Source: Gracilibacillus timonensis (GTDB lineage Bacteria > Bacillota > Bacilli > Bacillales > Amphibacillaceae). Taken from it: a DNA stretch of 64,000 nt. Both the position numbers and the translations under genes were made by a program. The notes beneath the pieces were generated by a model. That model was not told the origin of the DNA, ran no database searches, and saw only the letters and a list, made by a program, of their open reading frames with translations. The DNA lies in assembly GCF_900086715.1 (NCBI RefSeq), contig NZ_FLKH01000012.1, positions 682,001-746,000 of the forward strand, in the 5' to 3' direction. Positions 39,297 through 48,883 of the stretch are shown in pieces; the stretch's first letter is position 1, and the number at the start of each line of letters is the position of its first letter.

Positions 39297-40274
39297 ATGG
39301 CTCAAATGACAATGATCCAAGCAATCACTGAAGCAATGCGTGTAGAATTGAAAAATGATGAAAATGTCTTAGTATTCGGGGAAGACGTTGGCCAAAATGG
39401 CGGTGTGTTCCGCGCCACAGAAGGTCTACAAGATGAATTTGGGGAAGAGCGTGTGTTTGATACACCGCTAGCTGAATCTGGTATTGCAGGGCTTTCCATC
39501 GGTTTAGCAACACAAGGCTATCGTCCTGTTCCTGAAATTCAATTCTTTGGTTTTGTTTTTGAGGCGATGGATGCGATCAACGGTCAAATGGCTCGCCTAC
39601 GTTATCGTTCGGGTAACACTCGTAATAATCCGATAACGATTCGTTCACCATTTGGTGGTGGTGTACACACGCCAGAATTACATGCCGACTCTTTAGAAGG
39701 TTTAATTGCACAACAGCCAGGAATGAAAGTGGTTATTCCATCTGGTCCATACGATGCCAAGGGATTATTGATTCAATCGATTAGAGATAATGATCCAGTG
39801 GTATTTCTCGAACATATGAAATTATACCGTTCCTTCCGTGAAGAGGTGCCAGACGAAGAGTATACGATCGAGCTTGGAAAGGCAAATGTCGTACGAGAAG
39901 GAAATGATGTAACCTTAGTCGCTTACGGTGCCATGGTACAATCTGCTTTGAAAGCAGCGGAAGAACTTGAAAAAGATGGCGTGGACGCAGAAGTAATCGA
40001 CTTGCGTACGGTTATGCCGGTTGACTTTGACACCATTGTACAATCTGTTGAAAAGACAAATCGGATGGTGATGGTTCAAGAGGCACAGCGTCAAGCAGGT
40101 ATGGCATCTTATATTGTATCAAATGTACAAGAAAGAGCCATCTTACACTTAGAAGCACCAATCTTGACTGTAGCGGCGCCAGATACGGTATACGCATTTA
40201 CTCAAGCAGAAGAAGTTTGGCTGCCAAACTACAACGACATTATCGAAAAAGTAAATCAAGTAGTTCATTTCTAA
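39297..40274 (+). CDS. pdhB: pyruvate dehydrogenase E1 component, beta subunit
   Basis: The beta subunit completes the E1 alpha2beta2 active sites. The 325-residue transketolase-like protein shows [56 protein letters not shown] and a C-terminal [20 protein letters not shown] precedes the ATG, and the gap from pdhA is 3 bp. Codon use looks more biased than in neighbouring hypothetical genes, in line with high expression. Confidence 0.95.
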   Translation: MAQMTMIQAITEAMRVELKNDENVLVFGEDVGQNGGVFRATEGLQDEFGEERVFDTPLAESGIAGLSIGLATQGYRPVPEIQFFGFVFEAMDAINGQMARLRYRSGNTRNNPITIRSPFGGGVHTPELHADSLEGLIAQQPGMKVVIPSGPYDAKGLLIQSIRDNDPVVFLEHMKLYRSFREEVPDEEYTIELGKANVVREGNDVTLVAYGAMVQSALKAAEELEKDGVDAEVIDLRTVMPVDFDTIVQSVEKTNRMVMVQEAQRQAGMASYIVSNVQERAILHLEAPILTVAAPDTVYAFTQAEEVWLPNYNDIIEKVNQVVHF

Positions 40275-40305
40275 AAGATAAAATCTAAGGTAGGAGGTCA
40301 TATGG

Positions 40306-41592
40306 ATGGCTTTTGAATTTAAATTGCCCGATATTGGCGAGGGTATCCATGAAGGCGAAATAGTAAAATGGTTTGTAAAAGCTGGTGAAGAAATCAAAGA
40401 AGATGATGTGCTTTGCGAAGTGCAGAATGATAAAGCTGTGGTCGAGATTCCTTCCCCTGTTGACGGAACGGTAAAAGATGTTCATTTTGATGAAGGATCA
40501 GTTGCCACAGTGGGAGAAGTCATTGTGTCTATTGATGCAGAAGGTTATGAAGGGGAAGGCTCTTCAGAATCTGCTGAAGACGAACAAGAAGAAGACAAGC
40601 AGGAAACGCAAGAGCAAGAAAAGGATACTTCTTCCGATAAGAAAGAAGAAAAACCAGCTAAGTCTTCCAATGAGCGTGTGATCGCAATGCCTTCTGTTCG
40701 TAAATATGCACGTGATAATGACGTCAACATTAGCGAAGTTACAGGCAGTGGTAAAAATGGACGCATTATGAAAGAAGATATTGATTCTTTCTTAAGCGGA
40801 GATCAGGCAACGGAAGCTTCTTCGGCAGATGCACAGCCAGAACAAACGCAGACTCAGGATGCAAGTGGGGCTGCAGCGCCTGAAGGTGAGTTCCCTGAAA
40901 CACGAGAAAAAATGAGTGGTATTAGAAAAGCAATTGCGAATGCAATGGTGAATTCTAAACATAAAGCACCACATGTTACCTTGCATGATGAGGTAGATGT
41001 GACAGAACTTGTCGCTCATCGTAAAAAATTCAAACCGATTGCTGCAGATAAGGAAATTAAATTAACCTATCTTCCTTATGTAGTAAAATCGTTAGTTTCA
41101 GCGTTGAAAGAGTATCCAATCTTGAATGCTTCTGTGGATGACGACACGGATGAAATTATTCAAAAACATTACTATAACATTGGTATTGCAGCCGATACGG
41201 AAAAAGGCTTGCTAGTACCTGTTGTGAAAAATGCGGATAAGAAATCAATTTTTGAAATTTCTCAAGAAATCAATGAATTAGCGGTAAAAGCACGGGATGG
41301 CAAACTAGCTCCAAACGAAATGAAAGGTGCTTCTAGTACGATCAGTAATATCGGATCTGCAGGTGGACAATGGTTCACTCCGGTGATTAATTATCCAGAA
41401 GCTGCGATTTTAGGTATTGGTCGTATTGCGGAGAAACCAGTCGTTCGTGACGGCGAAATTGTGGTTGCACCTGTACTAGCATTATCATTAAGCTTTGATC
41501 ACAGAATTGTGGATGGCGCTACCGCACAACATGCGATGAATCAAGTGAAACGCCTATTAGAAGACCCACAATTAATTATGATGGAGGGGTAA
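40306..41592 (+). CDS. pdhC: dihydrolipoamide acetyltransferase (E2) of pyruvate dehydrogenase
   Basis: E2 forms the structural core and transfers acetyl groups from E1 to CoA. The 428-residue protein has one lipoyl domain (1-80; lipoyl Lys in QNDKAVVEI, about 43), an acidic Glu/Asp/Lys-rich linker, a peripheral-subunit-binding domain (about 122-160; [15 protein letters not shown]), a second flexible linker, and the catalytic domain from about 200 ending in [11 protein letters not shown] (His and Asp). The linker is strongly acidic, as seen in halotolerant species. Confidence 0.95.
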   Translation: MAFEFKLPDIGEGIHEGEIVKWFVKAGEEIKEDDVLCEVQNDKAVVEIPSPVDGTVKDVHFDEGSVATVGEVIVSIDAEGYEGEGSSESAEDEQEEDKQETQEQEKDTSSDKKEEKPAKSSNERVIAMPSVRKYARDNDVNISEVTGSGKNGRIMKEDIDSFLSGDQATEASSADAQPEQTQTQDASGAAAPEGEFPETREKMSGIRKAIANAMVNSKHKAPHVTLHDEVDVTELVAHRKKFKPIAADKEIKLTYLPYVVKSLVSALKEYPILNASVDDDTDEIIQKHYYNIGIAADTEKGLLVPVVKNADKKSIFEISQEINELAVKARDGKLAPNEMKGASSTISNIGSAGGQWFTPVINYPEAAILGIGRIAEKPVVRDGEIVVAPVLALSLSFDHRIVDGATAQHAMNQVKRLLEDPQLIMMEG

Positions 41593-41595
41593 AAG

Positions 41596-43005
41596 ATGGT
41601 AGTTGGAGATTTTCCAGTTGAATTAGATACTCTAGTTGTTGGAGCAGGACCAGGTGGATACGTTGCGGCAATTCGCGCAGCGCAAACAGGCCAAAAAGTT
41701 ACTATTGTTGATAAAGGTACTGTTGGTGGGGTTTGCCTTAACGTAGGCTGTATCCCATCCAAAGCCTTAATCGAAGCTGGTCATCGTTATGCCCATGCGC
41801 AAGGTGATGATGACTTAGGTATTACGACAGAAAATGTTTCTGTTGACTTTTCTAAAGTTCAAGAGTGGAAAGGTTCTGTGGTTAAGAAATTAACCGGTGG
41901 AGTCGAAGGATTGTTGAAAGGAAATAAAGTAGATATTGTTAGTGGTGAAGTATACTTTGTTGATAAAAATACGGTAAAGGTAATGGATGAGAAGAATTCG
42001 CAAACTTATACCTTTAAAGACTGTATCATTGCAACAGGTTCTCATCCCATTGAATTACCAACTTTCAAATATTCTGACCGTGTCATTGACTCGACCGGTG
42101 CATTAAATTTGAAAGAAATTCCAGAGAAATTGATTGTCATCGGTGGCGGATATGTCGGTACTGAATTGGGTACAGCATATGCTAATTTCGGTACAGAAGT
42201 AACCATCTTAGAAGGTCTAGATGATATTCTCAATGGCTTTGAAAGTCAAATGAGTTCCATTGTTAAGAAGAAATTGAAGGCGAAAGGAACAACCATCGTC
42301 ACGAAAGCAATGGCTCAAGGTGTAGAAGAAACAGATGATGGGGTCAAGGTTACCTATGAAGTAGACGGTAAGGAAGAGACTGTTGAAGCAGATTACGTAT
42401 TAGTAACGGTAGGACGTAAACCTAATACCGAGGAGCTTGGGTTAGAGCAAGTTGGTATTGAAATGGATGACAAGGGATTAATCAAAATTGATGAACAATG
42501 CCGTACAAACGTAGATAATATCTATGCAATTGGTGATATTGTTGCAGGACCTCCGCTAGCTCACAAGGCATCTTATGAAGGTAAGATTGCGGCAGAAGCC
42601 ATTGCTGGTGAAAAATCCGTGATTGATTACAACGGTATTCCAGCAGTTGTGTTCTCCGATCCTGAATTGGCAACGGTAGGCTTTACCGAAGCTGGTGCTA
42701 AGGAAGCGGGCTATGAAGCGAAGGCATCCAAATTTCCATTTGCAGCAAATGGCCGTGCCTTGTCCCTTAACGAAAGTGACGGATTCTTGAAGCTTGTCAC
42801 ACGTAAAGAAGACGGACTATTAATTGGGGCGCAAATTGCAGGACCGAATGCCAGTGATATGATTGCAGAGATTGGGCTTGCTATCGAAGCAGGAATGACG
42901 GCAGAAGATCTTGCCTTAACCATTCATGCTCACCCATCACTTGGTGAAATTACTATGGAAGCAGCAGAAGTTGCAATTGGAACACCAATTCATATTGTTA
43001 AATAA
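41596..43005 (+). CDS. pdhD: dihydrolipoamide dehydrogenase (E3)
   Basis: E3 re-oxidises lipoyl groups with FAD and NAD+. The 469-residue protein has the FAD-binding [15 protein letters not shown] (about 15-29), redox-active disulfide [15 protein letters not shown] (about 44-58), NAD-binding [10 protein letters not shown], and the C-terminal catalytic HAHPSLGE (His-Glu pair). GGAGGGG precedes the ATG, 3 bp after pdhC. It is the last operon gene and probably also serves other 2-oxoacid dehydrogenases. Confidence 0.96.
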   Translation: MVVGDFPVELDTLVVGAGPGGYVAAIRAAQTGQKVTIVDKGTVGGVCLNVGCIPSKALIEAGHRYAHAQGDDDLGITTENVSVDFSKVQEWKGSVVKKLTGGVEGLLKGNKVDIVSGEVYFVDKNTVKVMDEKNSQTYTFKDCIIATGSHPIELPTFKYSDRVIDSTGALNLKEIPEKLIVIGGGYVGTELGTAYANFGTEVTILEGLDDILNGFESQMSSIVKKKLKAKGTTIVTKAMAQGVEETDDGVKVTYEVDGKEETVEADYVLVTVGRKPNTEELGLEQVGIEMDDKGLIKIDEQCRTNVDNIYAIGDIVAGPPLAHKASYEGKIAAEAIAGEKSVIDYNGIPAVVFSDPELATVGFTEAGAKEAGYEAKASKFPFAANGRALSLNESDGFLKLVTRKEDGLLIGAQIAGPNASDMIAEIGLAIEAGMTAEDLALTIHAHPSLGEITMEAAEVAIGTPIHIVK

Positions 43006-43007
43006 GG

Positions 43008-43037
43008 AAGAAGCCTGCTAGTGCAGGCTTCTTTTTA
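43008..43037 (+). terminator. terminator of the pdh operon
   Basis: AGAAGCCTGC-TAGT-GCAGGCTTCT followed by TTTT. Confidence 0.9.
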
Positions 43038-43261
43038 TCGCAGTGTTCAAGAATAGAGAAAACAAGCATGCTCATGATGGCAGAGAGAAAAATGTTCTAC
43101 TTCGTTTTTCTTAAGAAATGTTGTCGATCTTTGTTTAAGGATAAATAGAAAGGGAATATCATATTTATCGCCTTGTAAATGTTTGTAAGGTTTCCATTTC
43201 AAGAATAGCAAAGAAATGAAGATACACGTTATTGTGAAAAACATTGGTTAGGAGGAAAAAT

Positions 43262-44209
43262 GTGATAAAGAAATACATAGTATTCATACTTGCCTGCAGC
43301 ATGCTTTTGCTAGCGGCTTGTAATAGTGAAGATGCTGATGGAAATACTCAATCGAATGAAGATGCCGAAGATACTACAGAAGATGCAACAGAAAGTGAAG
43401 GAGACAACAGTGAAGAGGATCCTGATCAAACAGGTGATGAAACAGATGGAGCCAATGAAACAGATGAAAAAACAGATAACACAGATGATCAAAGCTCAGA
43501 AGAAACGGACAATCAAACGGATCAAGTCGGAGATCCAGAGGCAGAAAAACAATACGAACTGGATACATCTACTTGGAGCCTTACACCCATAGAAGACGGC
43601 ACTAATGAAAAAGTCGTTTTACTTACAATAGACGATGTGCCAGACGAAAATGGATTAGAAATGGCAAAAACTTTAAAAGAGCTTGATGCACCCGCTATTT
43701 TTTATGTAAATGGTCATTTTATTGAGTCTGAAGAAGATCAAGAAGCATTAAGAGAGATACACGACATGGGTTTTGCAATCGGGAATCACACCTATAACCA
43801 CCAGCAATTATCGGTGGCAGATGAAGAAACTCAAAAACAAGAAATCATGGAATTAGATGAAAAAATTGAAGAAGTCATTGGAGAACGCCCAGAATTCTTT
43901 CGAGCGCCACATGGTGACAATACGGATTATGCCAAACAAGTCGTTAAGGATGAGGGTATGCTGTTGATGAATTGGACCTATGGCTACGATTATTTTGAGC
44001 CGTATATGGATGAGGATAAGATTAGAGAAGCAATGATTTCAGGAGAGGCACCTGAAATTGATATCGACTATTCCTTATTAAAACCAGGCGCCATTTTACT
44101 TATGCATGATCGTGAATGGACGGCTGCTGCATTAGCAGATATTGTAGAAGGTTTGAGGGAACAAGGGTATGAGATAGCGGATCCTAACACTATTGAAATT
44201 CCAGAGTAA
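43262..44209 (+). CDS. polysaccharide deacetylase-family lipoprotein
   Basis: The 315-residue lipoprotein has lipobox LLAAC (about Cys 20) and an extremely acidic Asp/Glu/Thr linker (about 22-95), then a NodB-type carbohydrate esterase 4 domain. The motifs are TIDDVPDE (usual form TFDDGP), GNHTYNHQQ (His ligands), FRAPHGDNT and LLMHDR. It probably deacetylates peptidoglycan or another wall glycan. The start is GTG 43262 after AGGAGG; the earlier TTG lies upstream of this site. It stands where B. subtilis has slp and speA between pdhD and yktA. Confidence 0.87.
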   Translation: MIKKYIVFILACSMLLLAACNSEDADGNTQSNEDAEDTTEDATESEGDNSEEDPDQTGDETDGANETDEKTDNTDDQSSEETDNQTDQVGDPEAEKQYELDTSTWSLTPIEDGTNEKVVLLTIDDVPDENGLEMAKTLKELDAPAIFYVNGHFIESEEDQEALREIHDMGFAIGNHTYNHQQLSVADEETQKQEIMELDEKIEEVIGERPEFFRAPHGDNTDYAKQVVKDEGMLLMNWTYGYDYFEPYMDEDKIREAMISGEAPEIDIDYSLLKPGAILLMHDREWTAAALADIVEGLREQGYEIADPNTIEIPE

Positions 44210-44210
44210 G

Positions 44211-45162
44211 TAAAACCGGGCAAAATTCGCCCGGTTCTTTACGAATAACTAAAAGTAGCCACTGAACTGCCGATAAGATGGATGATGTTAAGTAGCCCAC
44301 TTTCCTTAGTGGTGAGTTTGATCGTTTTATCTGTGCGAAGCAAGCACTGCGGGAATAGGTTCCGCTTTCCATGGGGCCGGCTTCAGCTAACTAAAAAGAA
44401 GAGCACTTTTTAGTGGATCTTCAGCTCGTCCTGGTCCCATAGGAGTCTCCACCTATTCCCTCCGCTAGATTGGCGTACAACAATGGTTATCACTGCAAGG
44501 AGAAAGCGTTCTAGGTACCTAGACACTGTTGAGCCAAAAGGAGAAAATCGTCAGCTGATTCTTCGTCTACGTAATGGATCATGTGGTACAAATATAAAAT
44601 CATAACGTAGGATCAAGCCGTTCTCAGAAAAAGGTTATGCGGTTTGCTTATTGACAGAAATATAGTGTCTGGAACACTTCATCTTCGCAGTCATTTGATT
44701 GTAGTACTACTACCTAGCGTAGGAAATAGGTGGAGACTCCTGCGAGAAAAGCGCAGTGTGAAGACCCCGCAGGAAGCGATCTTTGCTGACGAGGAGGCTG
44801 AGCCAAGACATGGAGGTTCGCAGGCTAAGATCACGACCTCCTGTCGTAACGCCTGCACTTGCATGTCCTATGCATCGAAGCGGAACCTATTTTCGGAGCG
44901 CTGTCTAGCACTGACAAACAATCAACTTTACTACATGGAATAATGGAACTAGATACTTTACATCATACATCTTATCGGTATCACCATTCGTTCAAGATCA
45001 AAATCGGTCCACATCCTTTCATACTCAGAATTTTATGCTTTCTTATCTTAAGAAAAACTGGGTAACCAGATCTTTTACTGACCACTCAAAATAGATATGG
45101 AGCTCAAGGTCAAATCGTTCCATCTCCTATTATGCCAATGATTATATACGGCTTGATCTTAT
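44211..45162 (-). repeat. mosaic intergenic repeat, copy E (long module, opposite orientation)
   Basis: Read on the minus strand, the left flank (TTTTATAAGATC...TATATAATCATTGGCATAATAGGAG, 45162-45125) leads after a divergent part to TTGAACGAATGG. A module of about 707 bp (44977-44271) runs from CGATAAG to CTTATCG. The right flank is short and ends in the GCGAATTTTGC hairpin. Both module ends match the 135-bp modules. Its interior contains the Bacillaceae-type blocks GGAGACTCCTGCG, GACCCCGCAGGAAGCG and GGAATAGGTTCCGC, and repeats in inverted form across the middle. No gene is present from 44210 to 45264. Confidence 0.85.
44214..44240. terminator. terminator-like end of repeat copy E, downstream of the deacetylase gene
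   Basis: AACCGGGC pairs with GCCCGGTT and is followed by CTTT, 5 bp after the stop codon. The same hairpin closes repeat copies B and G. Confidence 0.7.
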
Positions 45163-45165
45163 AAA

Positions 45166-45212
45166 AAGAAAAACCCTAAGCATAGTCAGAATATGCCTTA
45201 GGGTTCTTCTTT
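45166..45212. terminator. terminator-like hairpin before yktA
   Basis: AACCCTAAGCATA pairs with TATGCCTTAGGGTT and ends in CTTCTTTT. It closes the non-coding block and precedes the yktA promoter. Confidence 0.7.
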
Positions 45213-45239
45213 TGTATTGAAATGCTGCCATGTTACAAT
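45212..45239 (+). promoter_or_regulatory. promoter of yktA
   Basis: TTGTAT and TACAAT are spaced by 16 bp; the -10 is extended (TGTTACAAT). It lies 25 bp before the TTG start codon. Confidence 0.55.
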
Positions 45240-45264
45240 GATAAAAGTAAAAGGAGTGATAGGT

Positions 45265-45537
45265 TTGAATTACAGTTATCCAATTGATTCATCTTGGTCA
45301 ACAGCAGAAATCATTGATGTGGTCAACTATTTTTCGTTAATTGAAAAGGCCTATGAAAAGGGAATCCCCAAACAAGATTTGATTGCGGCATACCGACGTT
45401 ATAAAGAAATTGTTCCTTCCAAAAGTGAAGAGAAACAATTAGATCGTCAATTCGAGCGACAGTCTGGATATCTGGCTTACCGCGTGCTTAAAAAAGCGAA
45501 AGATTTAGACAACCATGATACGATAAAAATGTCGTAA
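45265..45537 (+). CDS. yktA: UPF0223 family protein YktA
   Basis: The 90-residue protein matches UPF0223/YktA: NYSYPIDSSWSTAEIIDVVNY, IEKAYEKGI, YRRYKEIVPSKSEEK and a C-terminal KMS. The function is unknown. The start is TTG at 45265, eight bases after AAGGAG; earlier codons overlap the promoter and are rejected. It lies opposite to yktB with a 204-bp gap that contains an eroded right end of the intergenic repeat (CATATCATCTTATCG at about 45697). Confidence 0.88.
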   Translation: MNYSYPIDSSWSTAEIIDVVNYFSLIEKAYEKGIPKQDLIAAYRRYKEIVPSKSEEKQLDRQFERQSGYLAYRVLKKAKDLDNHDTIKMS

Positions 45538-45741
45538 ATAAAATCTGGTCAGACTGCTGGTAAGGTGATTATTTGAAGCATCCTTACCATTATTTTGAAC
45601 GAATGTGACAGTTATGATAACTGCTACAGCATATTCCTGGAGCGGTTTGCCTAGCATAAAAACAGGCAAATTCACTACATAGAAAAATGGGATACTTCAT
45701 ATCATCTTATCGTTAGCTTGTCCAGTGGTAGTGTTTATCGT

Positions 45742-46362
45742 TTAGCTTTCCAAGGAAGAGCGATACAACGGTGCAACGGTTTGTAAGGTTTCCTTTATCG
45801 TTTGAAGCAAGGCCTCGCCATCTGTCACTAATGGATCGTCGGCAGCAATTCTTCGACCAACGAGAAATTCGGCTTTTTTCACCTTTTTAAAGCGTTCCAG
45901 ACATTGTTGTAAATCGGCTTCTGCTACCGTCGTCGCTTCATTTTTCATATGATCAAGCGAAATAGCGAAGTCAGCAGGCAGTATCTCCTTTATATCATCG
46001 ATTTCCGTTAAAAACTTACTGGCAATTTCACTTTTGTGAGGTAGTTCATAGATATAAGCTAACCAAATAAATAAATGATCTCCCCACAAACCAACTTGAA
46101 AATGCGGATGTTTCTTATATCCGCGTTTATTATGGCAGTAGGCTGACCAGGTATCGTTTGGTGCATTTTTTGTTCTACGAGCGTGCCTGGCAATGTGTAA
46201 ATGCATGTCTTGTCCAGCAATATGATCTATATCGTCCGCAAGTGCGTCATAGATAGCCTGAAATTTGGGCTGAATACGCTTTTGAATAGCTTCCATTCTT
46301 TCATCTAATCCCTCAATATAAAAAGTATTAAAGTCTTCTTGCGTAAATCCTGTAAATGTCAT
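45742..46362 (-). CDS. yktB: UPF0637 family protein YktB
   Basis: The 206-residue protein matches UPF0637/YktB: TFTGFTQEDFNTFYIEGLDERM, LHIARHARRTKNAPNDTW and HFQVGLWGDHLFIW. It has no signal peptide. The function is unknown. The start is the ATG at 46362, with AAAGGGTG at good spacing; the GTG three codons earlier overlaps it. It diverges from the suhB gene, with an AT-rich gap of about 145 bp, the same arrangement as in B. subtilis. Confidence 0.88.
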   Translation of the reverse strand: MTFTGFTQEDFNTFYIEGLDERMEAIQKRIQPKFQAIYDALADDIDHIAGQDMHLHIARHARRTKNAPNDTWSAYCHNKRGYKKHPHFQVGLWGDHLFIWLAYIYELPHKSEIASKFLTEIDDIKEILPADFAISLDHMKNEATTVAEADLQQCLERFKKVKKAEFLVGRRIAADDPLVTDGEALLQTIKETLQTVAPLYRSSLES

Positions 46363-46506
46363 GTATTTCACCCTTTTTATTTGATTATTATCATTACTAT
46401 TTTATATTAATTATTATCTGAATGCAAAGAAGAGTTGCCAGATTTTTAAAATAATTATTTTTTTGCTAAAATAGAAGGTAGCTAAAAATGAATGGGGGAA
46501 AAGCTG

Positions 46507-47310
46507 ATGGATGTTACCATTCGGCAAGGTATATTTGATCATGCAAAAAAATGGGTATATGAAGCAGGTAATACTATTCGTAAGCAGATGCAGGAAAGCT
46601 TTCAAGTGGATACCAAATCCAACCCAAATGATTTAGTAACCGAAATAGATCGATCAACGGAAAGGTTTTTCATTGAGAGAATCAGGAGAGAGTTCCCTGC
46701 TCATCACATTGTAAGCGAAGAAGGATATGGTGATAATGTAACGGATGCAGAAGGGACAATCTGGATTATTGATCCAATTGATGGAACCATGAATTTCGTA
46801 CATCAAAAAAGGAATTTTGCGATATCTATTGGGATCTATCAGGATGGTGTTGGAGAAATTGCCCTTATCTATAATGTGATGGATGACGTCCTCTATACAG
46901 CTTTGAAAGGGGAGGGTGCCTTTCGTAATGAGGAGCCGTTACAGCAGCTTAGCAACGAGGTATCGATAGAGACGAGTATTATCGCAATGAACAGTTCATT
47001 GGCTTGTGAAAATGATCGAATAAATGAAAAGAAAATCCAGCAGTTAATTCGAGATAGCCGAGGTACGAGATCCTATGGTTCAGCAGCTTTAGAGTTTGCC
47101 TTTGTGGCAGAAGGGATTGTGGATGCTTATCTCACCATACGATTATCCCCATGGGATTTTGCGGCAGGACTTATTTTGGTAAGAGAAGTTGGTGGAGTTA
47201 CGATTCAATCGAATGGTGAACCGGTTGATATGTTGCATAATAATACGATTTTGACATCCAATCAGGAAATTCAATCTGACTTGTTAGAGCGTTATATTGA
47301 TTTGAAATAA
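46507..47310 (+). CDS. suhB: inositol monophosphatase family protein (SuhB/YktC)
   Basis: The 267-residue Mg2+-dependent phosphatase has LVTEIDRSTERF, the metal-binding EE in VSEEGYGD, the signature WIIDPIDGTMNFVH (about 88-101) and the final WDFAAGLILVREVGG. In B. subtilis YktC dephosphorylates inositol-1-phosphate and related sugar phosphates; the physiological role is open. Start ATG 46507 follows GGGGGAA; an ATG five codons upstream contains it. Confidence 0.88.
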   Translation: MDVTIRQGIFDHAKKWVYEAGNTIRKQMQESFQVDTKSNPNDLVTEIDRSTERFFIERIRREFPAHHIVSEEGYGDNVTDAEGTIWIIDPIDGTMNFVHQKRNFAISIGIYQDGVGEIALIYNVMDDVLYTALKGEGAFRNEEPLQQLSNEVSIETSIIAMNSSLACENDRINEKKIQQLIRDSRGTRSYGSAALEFAFVAEGIVDAYLTIRLSPWDFAAGLILVREVGGVTIQSNGEPVDMLHNNTILTSNQEIQSDLLERYIDLK

Positions 47311-47335
47311 ACGTTCATGAGAAGCTGTTTTCTAA

Positions 47336-47412
47336 GAAGCGACTGCCGGAGCGATTTTAGGCGGCGGTATCACCATTTATTATCACCAACCTATGACCCC
47401 GGTGCAGTCGCT
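47336..47412. repeat. inverted repeat after suhB
   Basis: AGCGACTGC-CGG and CCGGT-GCAGTCGCT face each other about 55 nt apart, immediately before the stop of the ylaF-like gene on the other strand. It may end both convergent transcripts, though no T run is present. It contains GGTATCACCATT, also found at the edge of repeat copy E. Confidence 0.4.
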
Positions 47413-47423
47413 GTGTATGCAAC

Positions 47424-47597
47424 TTAGCTTTCTGACTGCTTTCTTTTTTGTGCAATTCCAAAGCCCATTAAGGCAAACCCCAAGAGAAAGGCAAGCAGAA
47501 TAAAAGGAACACTGCGAAAAGCAATGGCAACCCCTGCTGCCGAAAAAGAGAGAATGACACAGAGTGCCAAGAGCAATTTTGATAGTTGGATATTCAT
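47424..47597 (-). CDS. ylaF: YlaF-like small membrane protein (DUF5325-like)
   Basis: This 57-residue frame starts at ATG 47597 after GAGGTGAGG and ends at 47424. It has two hydrophobic helices (LLLALCVILSFSAAGVAIAF and FILLAFLLGFALMGFGI) joined by a short RSVP turn and a basic tail (QKRKQ). Size, topology and position between yktC/suhB and ylaH correspond to B. subtilis YlaF. The function is unknown. The neighbouring typA of B. subtilis is missing here. Confidence 0.7.
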   Translation of the reverse strand: MNIQLSKLLLALCVILSFSAAGVAIAFRSVPFILLAFLLGFALMGFGIAQKRKQSES

Positions 47598-47717
47598 TTC
47601 CTCACCTCAAGTATGATAAAGTCTAATTAGAGTCTATCATATTTTAGAAGGAAATTGTATTTATCCCTATTATCACGTATAATAGATTTGTTTGAGAGTT
47701 GAGTATGGAGGTATCAT

Positions 47718-48086
47718 ATGGAGAGCCAGACAATAATAGAAGTACCGAATAACTTGTGGCCGGTTGCCGATTTTTTTATGAGAGGTCTTGGTGGGGAAGT
47801 TGATGTATCGGACCCTGAACAGATGGGAATGTTAATCAGAGGTTTTTTCTTCTTATACATAACGGTTGTAATCTTAGCAATTTTGGCGTATAAATTTGGA
47901 TTTGCTAAAAAATTATCCCCATTGAAATCATTAGTTGTTTATATTTTATTAGTAATAGGAACATTTATATTAACTTTATTATTTGGATTGAATTTACCTT
48001 TGGCAGAAAGTTTATTTATTATTGCTATCGTCATGGGGATTTATCGTCTTCGTTTGCACCAAGAAAGAAAACAGCAAGCAAATTAA
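47718..48086 (+). CDS. ylaH: YlaH-like membrane protein
   Basis: The 122-residue protein has a hydrophilic N-terminus (about 1-40) and three membrane helices (FFFLYITVVILAILAYKFG, SLVVYILLVIGTFILTLLFG, ESLFIIAIVMGIYRL). It fits the YlaH family of unknown function and its position. GGAGG precedes the ATG. It converges with ylaI across a shared terminator. Confidence 0.85.
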   Translation: MESQTIIEVPNNLWPVADFFMRGLGGEVDVSDPEQMGMLIRGFFFLYITVVILAILAYKFGFAKKLSPLKSLVVYILLVIGTFILTLLFGLNLPLAESLFIIAIVMGIYRLRLHQERKQQAN

Positions 48087-48105
48087 TCGAATCCATTATT
48101 TACTC

Positions 48106-48143
48106 AAAAGCGCAAGCTGCATAACACTGCTTGCGCTTTCGTT
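48106..48143. terminator. bidirectional terminator between ylaH and ylaI
   Basis: AAAGCGCAAGC pairs with GCTTGCGCTTT around an 11-nt loop; T- and A-rich flanks serve both strands. Confidence 0.85.
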
Positions 48144-48147
48144 TACT

Positions 48148-48354
48148 TTAATCAAGGTATTGGTCATATACTTCGTACTTGCGAAATAACTTGAATCGCC
48201 CTGTTTTATGGCGTTTTATGGTATTTTCGCCAATTCGCTTGGAGCATGTATCACACATATAGGTATGAATTAAGCGGTTCTGCAGTTTTTTTGCTTCAGG
48301 GCAATCATTATCTATTCTTTCAATGGTGTCACATATTACACATTTGACCCTCAT
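48148..48354 (-). CDS. ylaI: YlaI family zinc-ribbon protein (DUF2197)
   Basis: The 68-residue protein opens with MRVKCVIC and has CDTC at about 34-37, giving a four-cysteine zinc site. The middle LQNRLIHTYMCDTC matches the YlaI/DUF2197 family. It is basic and probably binds nucleic acid or protein, but the function is unknown. GAGGTGG precedes the ATG. The 48355-48600 gap shows no gene. Confidence 0.88.
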   Translation of the reverse strand: MRVKCVICDTIERIDNDCPEAKKLQNRLIHTYMCDTCSKRIGENTIKRHKTGRFKLFRKYEVYDQYLD

Positions 48355-48609
48355 CGTTCCACCTCAAATTCAAAAATCATTTATTCATTAAATTGTAACA
48401 TATCTAGAGGAATAACCATAGACATTTGATAATTTGCGTATTTTTCCAATGGGGAGAAAGGGTTGGAATGGAATGCGGATTATGTCATGTTTTGCGTATA
48501 AAACGTGAGTCATTCTTGATAGAACAGGGAGATAAAGGATGTTTTAAATAGAGCAAGTTGGGTATATTTTTATTAAGGACAACAATAGTTAGCAGAAAGG
48601 ATGATAAGC

Positions 48610-48867
48610 TTGAATAAAAGATATATTATCAGTGGAATAGCAGGCATAGTAAGCGCGGCAGCAGTATCCTATTTATTATCAAACGAAGCCAATCGCGAAA
48701 AGTTATGTGATGTATGGAAAAAAATAAAAACCAATCTACAAAGTAATTACGATGACTTTCCAATTGATGTGGCTGGTGATCCAGGCATTGACAACCTTGA
48801 GAACTCCGATATGGTTGAAGAAGGATCACAGTTTGGGGTTAATTATTATAATGAAAAAAGACAATAA
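48610..48867 (+). CDS. hypothetical small membrane-anchored protein
   Basis: The 85-residue protein has an N-terminal membrane segment (YIISGIAGIVSAAAVSYLL) followed by a charged region (NREKLCDVWKKIKTNLQ) and an acidic tail. The pattern recalls YtxH-like envelope proteins, but I cannot assign it. The start is TTG 48610, six bases after AAAGGATG; the overlapping ATG at 48601 is less likely. It lies in an insertion between ylaI and ylaJ. Confidence 0.55.
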   Translation: MNKRYIISGIAGIVSAAAVSYLLSNEANREKLCDVWKKIKTNLQSNYDDFPIDVAGDPGIDNLENSDMVEEGSQFGVNYYNEKRQ

Positions 48868-48883
48868 GTTAAAAAAGGAGAGA

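Noticed and set aside
44644-45065. Two overlapping plus-strand frames (99 and 68 codons)
   Set aside because: Both lie within repeat copy E, follow the inverted-repeat blocks and lack ribosome binding sites. They are chance frames in repeat DNA.
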